Source of the DNA: Marinobacter sediminum
GTDB lineage: Bacteria > Pseudomonadota > Gammaproteobacteria > Pseudomonadales > Oleiphilaceae
NCBI RefSeq assembly: GCF_016820575.1
Contig: NZ_JAEMQH010000003.1
Span: 62,001 to 126,000, forward strand
Reading direction: 5' to 3'
DNA length: 64,000 nt
Shown here: piece by piece, positions 55,567 through 64,000 of the stretch
How the letters are laid out: each line of letters starts with the position of its first letter
How positions within the stretch are numbered: position 1 is the first letter of the stretch
Notes under the pieces: generated by a model
Told to the model about the DNA's origin: nothing
Seen by the model: only the letters and a program-made list of their open reading frames with translations
Database searches by the model: none
Made by a program: the position numbers and the translations under genes

Positions 55567-56651
55567 AACCATCGATCCAATCTCGCCTCGAACAGCTCTC
55601 TGACCGCTTCGAGGAGGTCAGCGCGTTGCTCAGCGACGCATCCGTTATCTCTAATCAAAGCCAGTTCCGGGACCTGTCCCGTGAATTTGCCGAGATAGAG
55701 CCGATTGTCCATTGCTTCGAAGCCTGGCGTGAATCCCTGAACGACATCGAAGCGGCCAAAGAACTGGCCGAAGACAGCGATGCCGATATGCGCGAAATGG
55801 CGGCCGATGAACTGGCGCTTGCCCGGCGGAAAAACGAAGAGCTGGACGACGAGCTGCAGCGGCTGATGCTGCCGAAAGACCCCAATGACGGCAAAAGTGT
55901 GTTCCTGGAAATCCGGGCCGGCACTGGCGGCGACGAAGCCGCTATTTTTGCCGGCGATCTGTTCCGGATGTACGGCCGTTATGCTGAGCGCCGTCGCTGG
56001 CAGGTAGAAGTTGTCAGCGAGAGCGAGGGCGAGCACGGCGGCTATAAGGAAGTTATTGCCCGGGTTGCCGGCGACGGCGTGTACGGCGCCTTGAAGTTTG
56101 AATCCGGTGCGCACCGGGTTCAGCGGGTACCGGAAACCGAATCCCAGGGCCGCATCCACACCTCTGCCTGCACCGTGGCGGTTATGCCGGAGGCAGATGA
56201 GGCCGAGGCGGTGGAAATCAACAAGTCGGACCTTCGGGTTGATACCTTTCGCGCCTCCGGTGCCGGTGGTCAGCACGTTAACAAAACCGATTCCGCGATC
56301 CGCATTACCCACCTGCCCACCGGGATTGTGGTGGAGTGTCAGGAAGAACGGTCGCAGCACAAGAACCGGGCGAAGGCTCTTAGTTTCCTGGCGTCCCGGC
56401 TGCAAAACGCGGAGTTGGAACGGCAGCAGAAATCCATGGCCGAGACCCGCAAGAGCCTGGTCGGCAGTGGCGACCGCTCCGAGCGGATTCGCACCTACAA
56501 CTTCCCCCAGGGCCGGGTGACCGATCACCGCATCAACCTGACGTTGTATAAGCTGGACGAAGTGGTGTCCGGTGATCTGGATGCGGTACTGGTGCCCTTG
56601 CAGCAGGAGCACCAAGCAGAGTTGCTGGCGTCACTGGCTGATGACCAGTAA
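55563..56651 (+). CDS. prfA: peptide chain release factor 1
   Basis: Reads UAA and UAG stop codons and triggers peptide release. The 362 residues carry the peptidyl-hydrolysis GGQ motif in [15 protein letters not shown] (near 234) and the stop-codon PxT motif as PET in [12 protein letters not shown] (near 188), typical of RF1 and not RF2. prmC, whose product methylates the GGQ glutamine, overlaps its end by 11 bases. Confidence 0.98.
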   Translation: MKPSIQSRLEQLSDRFEEVSALLSDASVISNQSQFRDLSREFAEIEPIVHCFEAWRESLNDIEAAKELAEDSDADMREMAADELALARRKNEELDDELQRLMLPKDPNDGKSVFLEIRAGTGGDEAAIFAGDLFRMYGRYAERRRWQVEVVSESEGEHGGYKEVIARVAGDGVYGALKFESGAHRVQRVPETESQGRIHTSACTVAVMPEADEAEAVEINKSDLRVDTFRASGAGGQHVNKTDSAIRITHLPTGIVVECQEERSQHKNRAKALSFLASRLQNAELERQQKSMAETRKSLVGSGDRSERIRTYNFPQGRVTDHRINLTLYKLDEVVSGDLDAVLVPLQQEHQAELLASLADDQ

Positions 56652-57531
56652 CACCCCGCTGAGCTGTGAGAACTTGTTGCGCCAGGCCGCTGAGCAGATT
56701 GGCGGTGACAGCCCCCGCCTGGATGCGGAGTTGCTGCTCAATCACGTTACTGGCCTGAGCCGGACCAGTTTCCGGGCCTGGCCAGAGCGCGAGGTTACCG
56801 CCGACCAGGCGGCAGAATTCGATTCCCTGGTGTCTGAACGCGCTGACGGAAAACCTGTGGCTTATCTTTTGGGGCACCAGGAATTCTGGTCTCTTCCTTT
56901 ATTGGTCAGCCCCTCTACCTTAATTCCCCGTCCCGACACCGAGTGCCTGGTGGAAGCCGCGTTGTCGCTACCGCTGCCTGCGGCGGCCCGGGTTCTGGAT
57001 CTGGGCACCGGCACGGGTGCCATTGCCCTGGCATTGGCCAATGAACAGCGAGATTGGCAGGTGACCGCGTGCGATTGCGTGGATGAAGCCGTGGCGCTGG
57101 CCCGCAGTAACGCCCGGGAGCTTGGGCTGTCGGTTGAGGTGCTGCAAAGTTCCTGGTTTTCCGGCCTTACTCCGGGAAAATTTGATCTGATCGTGTCCAA
57201 TCCGCCCTATATTGCCAATACCGACCATCACCTTAGGGAGGGTGATGTTCGGTTTGAACCGTCGTCCGCACTGGTCTCCGGTGAGGACGGCCTCGACGAT
57301 ATCCGACAGATTGTGGCGCAGGCTCCAGACTGGCTTGAGCCCGGTGGCTGGCTGCTTATGGAGCACGGCTTCGATCAGGCCGGTGCGGTTCGCTCGTTGT
57401 TGGAGACGCGTGGGTTTGTCACGGTTGAAAGCCAGAAAGATTACGGTGACCGTGACCGGATGACGCTCGGGCGTTGGGCCGGTAGTTCGGCACCATCGAA
57501 TCAGCAAACAGGAGAGCGACATGCTCAGTGA
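56641..57531 (+). CDS. prmC: release-factor glutamine methyltransferase
   Basis: N5-methylates the glutamine of the GGQ motif in RF1 and RF2. The 296 residues have an N-terminal helical domain, the SAM motif [16 protein letters not shown] (near 118-133) and the catalytic NPPY in [11 protein letters not shown] (near 187). The ATG at 56641 lies inside the end of prfA, and the gene overlaps moeB by 11 bases. Confidence 0.97.
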   Translation: MTSNTPLSCENLLRQAAEQIGGDSPRLDAELLLNHVTGLSRTSFRAWPEREVTADQAAEFDSLVSERADGKPVAYLLGHQEFWSLPLLVSPSTLIPRPDTECLVEAALSLPLPAAARVLDLGTGTGAIALALANEQRDWQVTACDCVDEAVALARSNARELGLSVEVLQSSWFSGLTPGKFDLIVSNPPYIANTDHHLREGDVRFEPSSALVSGEDGLDDIRQIVAQAPDWLEPGGWLLMEHGFDQAGAVRSLLETRGFVTVESQKDYGDRDRMTLGRWAGSSAPSNQQTGERHAQ

Positions 57532-58270
57532 TGACGAGCTGCTGCGTTACAGTCGACAGATTCTGATGCCCAGCTTCGACGTGGCTGGGCAGGCTGCGCT
57601 GAAATCGGCGCGGGTGCTGGTCATAGGCGCGGGCGGCCTGGGTTGCCCGGTGGCGTTGTATCTCGGTGCGGCGGGCGTGGGCCAGTTAACCCTGGTGGAT
57701 GACGACGACATTGAGCTGGCGAATCTCCAGCGCCAGATTGGCTTTGAGCAGTCCGAGCTTGGGCAGTCCAAGGCCGAAGCCCTGGCCAGCCGGGTGCAGC
57801 GCATCAATCCGTTGATTTCAGTCACCGCCCTGAATCAGCGCCTGGACGGTGATGCACTGGCCCGGCAGGTGGAGGAAGCGAGTCTGGTGGTGGATTGCTG
57901 TGACAATTTCCAGACGCGGTTCGCGGTAAATCGGGCCTGCGTGGCCGCCAAGGTGCCACTGGTCTCCGGTGCTGCGATCCGGGGCGAGGGCCAGCTTTCG
58001 GTTTATGATTCCCGGAATGCCCAGAGCCCCTGTTACCACTGCCTCTATCCCGAGCAGGGCAATGAGGAACTGACCTGTTCAGAAGCCGGTGTGATCGCAC
58101 CTCTGGTCGGCATGATCGGGTCGGCCCAGGCCATGGAAGCCCTCAAGGTGATTTCAGGTGTCGGCACGCCCCTGATTGGCCGGTTGCTGATCCTCGACGC
58201 CTGGCACATGGACTGGCGTGAAATGAAGCTGGCGCGGGATCCTCAATGCCCTGTATGCGGAACTTCCTGA
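57521..58270 (+). CDS. moeB: adenylyltransferase MoeB/ThiF family
   Basis: E1-like enzyme that adenylates the C-terminus of a small sulfur-carrier protein (MoaD or ThiS). The 249-residue sequence has the ATP motif GAGGLGCPVALYLGAAG (near 38-54), the arginine of LANLQRQIGF and the catalytic cysteine region LTCSEAGVIAPLVG. The zinc cysteines are arranged as CYHC and CPVC at the C-terminus. There is no rhodanese domain. Linked to hemA-prfA-prmC as in E. coli relatives. Confidence 0.93.
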   Translation: MLSDDELLRYSRQILMPSFDVAGQAALKSARVLVIGAGGLGCPVALYLGAAGVGQLTLVDDDDIELANLQRQIGFEQSELGQSKAEALASRVQRINPLISVTALNQRLDGDALARQVEEASLVVDCCDNFQTRFAVNRACVAAKVPLVSGAAIRGEGQLSVYDSRNAQSPCYHCLYPEQGNEELTCSEAGVIAPLVGMIGSAQAMEALKVISGVGTPLIGRLLILDAWHMDWREMKLARDPQCPVCGTS

Positions 58271-58277
58271 TCCGATA

Positions 58278-58386
58278 GCAACGGACTAGAAGGCTCTGCC
58301 AAAACCGTGCGGAGCCATGGATGGCGGAGCCGAGCGTACATGGATGTATTCACAGCGTGTTTTGGCAGAGCCTTCTAGTCTGTTGC
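58278..58386. repeat. 109-bp palindromic intergenic element
   Basis: Arms of 28 bases at 58278-58305 and 58359-58386 are inverted copies with one mismatch (a G-T pair in RNA), carrying GGCTCTGCCAAAAC and its complement. The 53-base centre contains CATGGATG twice in direct orientation, 27 bases apart (near 58317 and 58342). It fills most of the gap between the convergent moeB and photolyase genes. It probably belongs to a family of dispersed intergenic repeats and could act as a terminator for both genes. No second copy was seen in this window. Confidence 0.75.
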
Positions 58387-58402
58387 CCCACCCAGTCTCG
58401 CC

Positions 58403-59806
58403 TCAGTCCTTCAACGCCTGAAACTTGGCAATCGCCTTTTTCCGACTTTCCTTCAGGTCCACGATAGGCCGCGGATACCCTTTCGGAATAACCCCGCCTT
58501 TGCTGCCGGGATCGTGGATTCGCTTGTTGTCGAGCTTGGCCAGTTCCGGCACCCACTGGCGGATGAAATAGCCTTTCGGGTCAAAGCGCTCGCTCTGAGT
58601 GACCGGATTAAACACCCGGAAATAGGGCGCGGAATCGGTGCCGGTGGATGCGCTCCATTGCCAGCCACCGTTGTTGGAGGCCAGGAAGCCGTCCACCAGT
58701 TTAGACATGAAGTAGGCCTCGCCCAGGCGCCAGTCGATGAACAGGTTTTTGGTCAGGAACATGGCGGTCACCATGCGCAAGCGATTGTGCATCCAGCCGG
58801 TTTCGTTCAGCTGGCGCATGGCGGCGTCGACGATCGGGATGCCGGTCAGGCCTTCTTTCCAGGCCTCGAACTGCTCCCCTGGCTCGTTCCACGTCAGCGC
58901 CTCGGTCTCGGTTTTGAACGCGCGATGCATGCTGACGCGTGGGTAGTGGTAAAGAATGTTGATGTAGAAATCACGCCAGGCAATTTCACTGATCCAGGTA
59001 GTCAGGCCTTCCTGGTTACCGCCCATGCCCTGGGCCTGACGTGCAGCCAGCAAACACTGCCGGCCAGACAGCACGCCGTTGGCCAGGTACGGAGATAATT
59101 GGCTGGTGCCGTCCAGTGATGGGAAGTCCCGGTCTTCCTTGTACGCTCCCGCGCGCTCACTGAGGAAGCTCTCCAGCTGGTTATGGGCGGCATCTTCACC
59201 GGTTTCCACCAGAGCTGGCGGGGCGTCGCGAAAGGCTTTGGGTATCTCGTCCACACGCGCCGCCTTCACCGGCTTGCCCTGGGGTTCGGGAATCGGCAGC
59301 ACCGTCGGTTGGGCGACATCGATCCATTTTTTCCAGCTGCGGGAAAAGGGCGTGAACACCGAGTAGGGCTCTTCCTGCTGGGTCAGGATCTCACCCACCG
59401 GGGCGACGGTCTGGTCTCGGTACTTGCAGACTCCCACGTCTTCAGCGTCCAATTTCTGTTTCAACTGCTTATCACGGCGCCGCTCGTTGACCCCGTATTC
59501 CTCGTTGAAGTGCACTTGGCTAATGCCTTTATCGCGACAAAGCTGCGCCAGGGAGTCGATGCTGTCGCTGAATCGCTTGGCGGTCACGAAGGTCATCGGA
59601 ATGCCCAACTTAGCCAGCTCCTCGGCCAGCGCATTGGCGTGGGCAATAACAAAGTGCACTCGGGCCGGCGACCAGTCGTGCTCCTGCCATTGTTCCGGAG
59701 TGAGGATGAAGCAGGCGTGTACGTCGTTGTTGGTTTTGCAGGCGGCGGTGAGCGCCGGGTTGTCGGCGGTGCGGAGGTCGTTTCGAAACCAGACCAGCTG
59801 TGTCAT
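58403..59806 (-). CDS. phrB: deoxyribodipyrimidine photo-lyase
   Basis: Light-driven repair of cyclobutane pyrimidine dimers with FADH and an antenna pigment. The 467 residues start with the photolyase domain MTQLVWFRNDLRTADNPAL and contain the FAD domain motifs SPYLANGVLSGRQCL, WRDFYINILYHYPRVS and NETGWMHNRLRMVTAMFLTKNLFIDWRLGE (in part), then GGWQWSASTGTDSAPYFRVFNP, all typical of class I CPD photolyases with a folate-type antenna. A single gene, convergent with moeB. Confidence 0.95.
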   Translation of the reverse strand: MTQLVWFRNDLRTADNPALTAACKTNNDVHACFILTPEQWQEHDWSPARVHFVIAHANALAEELAKLGIPMTFVTAKRFSDSIDSLAQLCRDKGISQVHFNEEYGVNERRRDKQLKQKLDAEDVGVCKYRDQTVAPVGEILTQQEEPYSVFTPFSRSWKKWIDVAQPTVLPIPEPQGKPVKAARVDEIPKAFRDAPPALVETGEDAAHNQLESFLSERAGAYKEDRDFPSLDGTSQLSPYLANGVLSGRQCLLAARQAQGMGGNQEGLTTWISEIAWRDFYINILYHYPRVSMHRAFKTETEALTWNEPGEQFEAWKEGLTGIPIVDAAMRQLNETGWMHNRLRMVTAMFLTKNLFIDWRLGEAYFMSKLVDGFLASNNGGWQWSASTGTDSAPYFRVFNPVTQSERFDPKGYFIRQWVPELAKLDNKRIHDPGSKGGVIPKGYPRPIVDLKESRKKAIAKFQALKD

Positions 59807-59909
59807 GAGAAGTCCTGTCGCGCGTTGCTCTGTTGGGAGTGCATCGGTCTTGCCTTAAGCATAAGGGTAAATACATGCCAAGGTTTCAATAAAATCACAG
59901 ACTTGGATA

Positions 59910-59939
59910 TTCGCTGAGCTGCCATGATTGGATTATAGT
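59910..59939 (+). promoter_or_regulatory. possible promoter of the mscS-rimK operon
   Basis: TATAGT at 59934-59939 is a good -10. The hexamer 18 bases upstream, TTCGCT (59910-59915), is a poor -35, so the call is weak. Confidence 0.35.
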
Positions 59940-59974
59940 TAGTGAAATCTGCCAGTGAGACCCTAAGGAGCCCC

Positions 59975-60793
59975 GTGGCACAAATGGAATTCCAAACCGA
60001 AGGCCTGCAAGACGGTGTGTGGGCTCAACCTTACACCCTGGCTTCCGGACAAACCCAGTATCACCAGCTGGGGCAAGTGCGTCTTTGGGTGACCCTTTTG
60101 GATCAGGAATGGCAGGTACGGTCCCAGACTCTGGCGCCGGAGACGGATCCCGTCACCTGGACCCAGAGCATTGGGCACACCTTGCCGTCATCGGATGTGG
60201 ATCTTCAGCGGTTCATCCGGCCCGGCGATTCCAATGTGGTTACCTTCATTCCCGGTGTCGCATCTCTGCCTACGGTGATCCGTCCTTTTCAGCCACTGAC
60301 CATCCCCGCGGGTGGCCGTTGCGTCATCTATGTCGGCACGGTGGTCTGGATGAAGGTCTGCGTCGGTGAGAGTAAAACGCTGCTGACCGAGGTGCCCCTG
60401 GGGATGCCCTCACTCACGTGGGTGGGACGCAACACGATGGAGGGGGAGTTGTGCTATTCGTCCTCCAGTTTTGCCCGGCTGGTGTTGGAAGCGGTGCCCA
60501 AGCGGCCGTGGCGTGCGGTCACGCCGGTGACCATCATCAACCAGCGGACAGAGCCGTTGCTGCTCGAGCGTTTCAGTCTGCCGACGCCGCTGCTATCCCT
60601 GCACCTGAACGAACGTGGTCAGCTCTGGACACCCGGGGTGAAGGTTGTGTGTGAAACCGAAATGAATTCGGCCAGTCTGAACGTGGACCAGTCATTGCTG
60701 GCGGCGGCTGGTCAGTGCCGGCAGGTAGGGCCTGCCCGCGAACCCATTGCCCGTGGCCGTCTTGTCCGCGCGTTTGATCGCATGTTTGGTTAA
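59975..60793 (+). CDS. uncharacterised protein, possibly DUF432-like
   Basis: A 272-residue soluble protein without signal peptide or membrane helix, beta-strand rich, with proline- and valine-rich repeats such as IRPFQPLTIPAGGRCVIYVGTVVWMKVCVG (in part, near 105-134) and PWRAVTPVTIINQRTEPLLLERFSLP. This fits DUF432-type proteins, some of which are encoded next to MscS channels, but the assignment is from memory. The GTG at 59975 follows AAGGAG by four bases; the longer frame from 59942 lacks a ribosome site. It is the first gene of a five-gene unit, 23 bases before mscS. Confidence 0.72.
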   Translation: MAQMEFQTEGLQDGVWAQPYTLASGQTQYHQLGQVRLWVTLLDQEWQVRSQTLAPETDPVTWTQSIGHTLPSSDVDLQRFIRPGDSNVVTFIPGVASLPTVIRPFQPLTIPAGGRCVIYVGTVVWMKVCVGESKTLLTEVPLGMPSLTWVGRNTMEGELCYSSSSFARLVLEAVPKRPWRAVTPVTIINQRTEPLLLERFSLPTPLLSLHLNERGQLWTPGVKVVCETEMNSASLNVDQSLLAAAGQCRQVGPAREPIARGRLVRAFDRMFG

Positions 60794-60816
60794 CCCCGTT
60801 TGAGGGAGTCATCGTT

Positions 60817-61704
60817 TTGCTAGAACAAATTCAGACCGGCGTGATGTCGGTGTTCACCGATATTGCCTGGGAGGCATGGGCCAGTTCGCTGTTTCTGGTA
60901 GTGCTGGGCGTGGTGCTGGGCTCTGTGGCCGGTCGCAGTGCGGCCCGGTTTATGGAACAGCGGAGCACCCGGCATCACACCGTCATGGTGCGCCGGCTGG
61001 TGTTTTACGTCATCGTGCTGCTGTTCGCCGTTGCCGCTCTCCGGGAGGCCGGGTTCTCGCTCGATGTCGTGCTGGGTGCGGCCGGGATACTGACGGTGGC
61101 CATTGGTTTCGCCTCCCAGACCTCCGCCTCCAATATGATCAGTGGGTTGTTTCTGCTGGTAGAGAAACCCTTTGAAATTGGCGATGTCATTGAGGCTGAC
61201 GCTACGATTGGCGAAGTCGTTGGCATCGACATGCTGAGCGTGAAACTGCGGACGCCGGACAACCTGTACGTGCGCATCCCTAACGAAACGCTGATCAAGA
61301 CTCGCGTGGTTAACCGGTCGCGGTTCCCCATTCGCCGACTCGACCTGACTGTGGGTATTGCCTACGCTGAGGATGTAGAGCGAGTTGAGGCCTTGTTGCT
61401 GAAACTGGCCGAAAAGAACCCCGTTTGCCTGGAAGAACCCAAACCCTTTGTACTGGTAACTGCGTTTGGTCCGTCGTCGGTGGATTTGCAGTTTTCCTTC
61501 TGGGTGCCCAAGGACAAAGTGCTGGATGGCCGCAGCAGTATGATGGTGGCAATCAAACAGACACTGGACCGGGAGGGTATCGAGATTCCATTCCCCCACA
61601 CCAGTATCTACGCCGGCAGTCATTCTGAGCCGTTCCGGGTGCAGTTGCTGGGGCCGGAGACCACTGCTAACAAGGAACCGCTGGATGTCGACCAAGACCG
61701 TTGA
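60817..61704 (+). CDS. mscS: small-conductance mechanosensitive channel, MscS family
   Basis: Opens under membrane tension to release solutes on osmotic downshock. The 295-residue protein has three helices: about 20-40, 60-80 and the pore-lining TM3 ([29 protein letters not shown], in part, near 88-116). The beta domain follows ([31 protein letters not shown]), then an alpha/beta cytoplasmic vestibule ending [13 protein letters not shown]. The start is a TTG at 60817 after GAGGGAG. It overlaps the next gene by 20 bases. Confidence 0.93.
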   Translation: MLEQIQTGVMSVFTDIAWEAWASSLFLVVLGVVLGSVAGRSAARFMEQRSTRHHTVMVRRLVFYVIVLLFAVAALREAGFSLDVVLGAAGILTVAIGFASQTSASNMISGLFLLVEKPFEIGDVIEADATIGEVVGIDMLSVKLRTPDNLYVRIPNETLIKTRVVNRSRFPIRRLDLTVGIAYAEDVERVEALLLKLAEKNPVCLEEPKPFVLVTAFGPSSVDLQFSFWVPKDKVLDGRSSMMVAIKQTLDREGIEIPFPHTSIYAGSHSEPFRVQLLGPETTANKEPLDVDQDR

Positions 61705-62182
61705 GAAGATCAAGTCAATCCCACCGAAGCCCAACGACAATAAGGTTGCCTTGGGCTGGCGGGAATGGATCGCACTGCCGGATCTGGATATTGGCCGGAT
61801 CAAGGCGAAGGTGGATACCGGAGCCCGTACTTCGTGCCTGCATACCTTTCGCACTGAACCTTATACCGCCAATGGTGAACGGCGGGTTCGTTTCTGGGTC
61901 CACCCGGTCCAGAACAACCTGCACCAGGTGGTGGAGTGCGATGCCAAGGTGCTGGATGAACGTGACGTGTCCGATTCCGGTGGCCACAGAGAATTGCGGC
62001 TGGTGATCGAAACCACACTGGTGGTAGGAGATCAGAGCTGGCCGATTGAAATGACGTTGACCAACCGGGATTCCATGCGATTCCGGATGCTACTAGGGCG
62101 CACCGCAATGGCGGGGCGCACGATGATTTACCCTGAAGCCTCTTATTTGGCCGGCGAGCCGGCGCTAAGGACCGAGAAATGA
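61685..62182 (+). CDS. rimB: retropepsin-like protease, RimB / ATP-dependent zinc protease family
   Basis: A 165-residue protein of the family annotated as ATP-dependent zinc protease, whose fold is in fact retropepsin-like. The catalytic aspartate motif is [15 protein letters not shown] (Asp44), and the flap/second strand region is [18 protein letters not shown]. It is encoded directly before rimK, with which it overlaps by four bases; in pseudomonads the rimB product modulates RimK. It may cut glutamate tails or act as a regulator. Confidence 0.88.
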   Translation: MSTKTVEKIKSIPPKPNDNKVALGWREWIALPDLDIGRIKAKVDTGARTSCLHTFRTEPYTANGERRVRFWVHPVQNNLHQVVECDAKVLDERDVSDSGGHRELRLVIETTLVVGDQSWPIEMTLTNRDSMRFRMLLGRTAMAGRTMIYPEASYLAGEPALRTEK

Positions 62183-63087
62183 GAATTGCGGTGTTATCGC
62201 GCAACAAGAATCTGTATTCCACCCGCCGTCTGGTGGAGGAGGGCATCAATCGGGGTCACGACGTGCAGGTGATTGATTGCCTGCATTGCTCCATGAACAT
62301 AACCTCGGCCAAGCCCCAGATCCATTACCACGAGGAAGTGCTGGAAGAGTATGACGTGGTCATTCCCCGTATTGGTGCCTCGGTTACTTTTTACGGCACG
62401 GCGGTATTGCGTCAGTTTGAAATGATGGGGGTGTTTCCCCTGAACGAGTCGGTGGCCATCACCCGTTCCCGGGACAAACTGCGTTCCTTGCAGTTGCTGG
62501 CCCGAAAAGGCGTGGGCATGCCGGTGACCGGCTTCGCGAACAAGCCGGATAACGTCCCCGAGCTGCTAAAAATGGTGGGTGGTGCGCCGGTGGTCATCAA
62601 GCTTCTGCAAGGCACCCAGGGCATCGGTGTAGTGCTGGCAGAAACCCGTAAGGCGGCGGAAAGCGTGATAGAAGCCTTCATGGGGCTGAAAGCCGACATC
62701 CTGGTTCAGGAATTCATCAAGGAGGCCGGCGGCGCCGATATCCGTTGCTTTGTCATCGGTGACAAGGTGATTGCCGCCATGAAGCGTCAGGGCGCGGAAG
62801 GTGAGTTCCGGTCCAACCTGCACCGCGGTGGCAGTGCTTCACTGGTGCGTATTACGCCCCAGGAAAGACGCACAGCAATTGCCGCTGCCAAGGCCATGGG
62901 CCTGAACGTGGCCGGCGTTGACCTGCTGCGGTCGAGCCGAGGGCCGCTGGTGATGGAAGTGAATTCGTCGCCGGGCCTGGAGGGGATTGAGAATGCCACC
63001 GGTAAAAACATTGCTGGCATGATCATCAACTGGACCGAAAAGAACCAGAAGCCCTGGAAAACCCGAACCAAGGGCGGGGGTGGCTGA
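62179..63087 (+). CDS. rimK: ribosomal protein S6 L-glutamate ligase
   Basis: ATP-grasp ligase that adds glutamates to the C-terminus of ribosomal protein S6 and, in E. coli, can also make free poly-alpha-glutamate. The 302 residues have the N-terminal pre-ATP domain ([18 protein letters not shown]), the glycine-rich loop [14 protein letters not shown] (near 140-153) and the metal-binding [19 protein letters not shown] (near 256-274). The S6 gene in this window ends in Glu-Glu-Glu. Overlaps rimB and precedes the deacylase gene by one base. Confidence 0.95.
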   Translation: MRIAVLSRNKNLYSTRRLVEEGINRGHDVQVIDCLHCSMNITSAKPQIHYHEEVLEEYDVVIPRIGASVTFYGTAVLRQFEMMGVFPLNESVAITRSRDKLRSLQLLARKGVGMPVTGFANKPDNVPELLKMVGGAPVVIKLLQGTQGIGVVLAETRKAAESVIEAFMGLKADILVQEFIKEAGGADIRCFVIGDKVIAAMKRQGAEGEFRSNLHRGGSASLVRITPQERRTAIAAAKAMGLNVAGVDLLRSSRGPLVMEVNSSPGLEGIENATGKNIAGMIINWTEKNQKPWKTRTKGGGG

Positions 63088-63088
63088 A

Positions 63089-64000
63089 ATGGCAGCACGC
63101 GCTCCCTTCGTTATTGCCGATTACGAAATAAAGGCCGGCACCCGGCGCACCGTGGAAGTACCGGTCGCCAAGCTGTACACCCATACGCCACTGCATATCC
63201 CGGTAGAGGTGGTGCACGGCCGTCGTGCCGGCCCGGTGCTGATGGTGTGCGGGGCAATTCACGGCGATGAAATCAACGGTGTAGAGATTGTTCGCCGCGT
63301 GTTGAAGAATTCTGCCCTGCGCCATCTGCGGGGCACCCTGGTGGCGGTTCCGATCGTGAACATCTTTGGCTTCGTGCAGCGCACCCGCTACCTGCCGGAC
63401 CGCCGGGATCTGAACCGGTGTTTTCCGGGCACCGAATCGGGCTCCCTGGGGGGGCGAATCGCTTACCTGCTGCGCACCCAGATCATGGAAAACGTGTCTC
63501 ACATCATCGACCTGCACACCGGTGCGATTCATCGCTTCAATCTGCCCCAGATTCGGGCCGAGCTGAAGAACCCGGAAACTACCCGCATGGCCGAGGCTTT
63601 TGGTGCACCGATCATCATCAACGCCGGCCTTCGGGAGGGCAGCCTGCGGGCCTACGCCGATTCCCAGGACATTCCGGTCATCACCTTTGAGGGCGGTGAA
63701 GCCCTGAGGTTCGATGAGGTGGTTATCTCCAGCGGCGTGAAAGGCGTGATTCGTGTGATGCGGGAGCTGGAAATGATTCCGGCCAAGAAAGGCCCCGGTG
63801 CGCCGAAAACGCCTTCGGAAACCGCCGCCAACTCCCAGTGGGTGCGCACGGATATCGACGGCATCATGCGCCCGGTGGCGAGGTTGGGGCAACGGGTCCG
63901 CAAAGGCCAGAAGCTGGCGATGGTGGCCGACCCGTTTGGCGAGTCTGAAAATGCGGTGCTGTCACCCTGTTCCGGCATCGTTATCTGTGTGAACAACCTG
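63089..64000 (+). CDS. succinylglutamate desuccinylase/aspartoacylase family protein (3' end outside window)
   Basis: The first 304 codons are in the window with no stop. The zinc ligands of the M14-like fold are His58 and Glu61 in GAIHGDEINGVEI and the histidine of IIDLHTGAIHRF (near 141). A lipoyl/biotinyl-like beta domain begins near residue 252 (DIDGIMRPVARLGQRVRKGQKLAMV). Such proteins remove acyl or amino-acyl groups from N-acyl or peptide substrates. Its position directly after rimK suggests a substrate with glutamate, perhaps the RimK product, but this is inference. Confidence 0.88.
   Translation, partial: MAARAPFVIADYEIKAGTRRTVEVPVAKLYTHTPLHIPVEVVHGRRAGPVLMVCGAIHGDEINGVEIVRRVLKNSALRHLRGTLVAVPIVNIFGFVQRTRYLPDRRDLNRCFPGTESGSLGGRIAYLLRTQIMENVSHIIDLHTGAIHRFNLPQIRAELKNPETTRMAEAFGAPIIINAGLREGSLRAYADSQDIPVITFEGGEALRFDEVVISSGVKGVIRVMRELEMIPAKKGPGAPKTPSETAANSQWVRTDIDGIMRPVARLGQRVRKGQKLAMVADPFGESENAVLSPCSGIVICVNNL

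Noticed and set aside
55272..56615. 447-codon open frame opposite hemA/prfA
   Set aside because: Spans two well-supported genes on the other strand and shows shadow composition.
1..64000. Prophage, integron, transposon, defence island or CRISPR array
   Set aside because: No integrase, transposase, phage structural, restriction or cas gene and no regular repeat-spacer pattern was found.

Overview
The window is about 58-60 percent GC and densely coded. It reads as a chromosomal stretch of a marine gammaproteobacterium. Several conserved blocks follow the Pseudomonas order (proA-nadD-rsfS-rlmH-mrdA-mrdB-rlpA-dacA-ybeD-lipB; lolB-ispE-tRNA-Gln-prs-rplY-pth-ychF; hemA-prfA-prmC-moeB; rpsF-rpsR-DUF2232-rplI-dnaB-alr). 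Together with a PPi-type phosphofructokinase, an Anr/Fnr regulator and an AceI-type PACE exporter this suggests Marinobacter or a close relative. The genus is an inference; no rRNA or marker search was possible. No prophage, insertion sequence, integron or CRISPR array was seen.

Layout. 1-452: 5' part of a membrane protein gene on the minus strand. 0.6-9.6 kb: proline and NAD synthesis, ribosome-associated factors, the elongasome genes mrdA and mrdB, rlpA, dacA, ybeD and lipB. 9.7-17.7 kb: a COQ8-like kinase, a YqaA/DedA-like membrane protein, a chemoreceptor, glutaredoxin, PPi-phosphofructokinase, mpl and ubiX. 17.9-21.1 kb: an acyl-CoA dehydrogenase and a large uncharacterised lipoprotein. 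21.2-24.9 kb: tRNA-Leu, rnr and rlmB. 24.9-29.8 kb: ribosomal protein operon with a structured leader, then dnaB-alr. 29.9-36.6 kb: a small conserved protein, a degenerate RmlD-like protein, fnr/anr with its own Fnr box, fabB, an Mpo1-like protein, an AraC regulator, the GTPase ylqF and a Spy-like periplasmic protein. 36.7-43.1 kb: RND exporter, lipA, metY and a serine hydrolase. 43.2-47 kb: an accessory-looking patch with SMR and PACE drug exporters, a substrate-binding protein, a diguanylate cyclase and tRNA-Met. 47-59.8 kb: ychF to lolB, a TPR lipoprotein, hemA to moeB, a 109-bp palindromic element and the photolyase. 59.9-64 kb: a tightly packed five-gene operon running off the end of the window (uncharacterised protein, MscS channel, retropepsin-like protease, RimK ligase, M14-type deacylase).

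Themes. Peptidoglycan synthesis and recycling recur (mrdA, mrdB, rlpA, dacA, mpl, alr), as do translation factors (rsfS, rlmH, rlmB, rnr, rpsF, rpsR, rplI, rplY, prfA, prmC, pth, ylqF, ychF and three tRNAs). Lipoate genes are split: lipB at 9 kb, lipA at 40 kb on the opposite strand. The RimK at 62 kb and its classical substrate S6 (25 kb, ending in three glutamates) are both in the window. The most interesting candidate system is the 60-64 kb operon, which places a mechanosensitive channel beside an amino-acid ligase and two predicted hydrolases.
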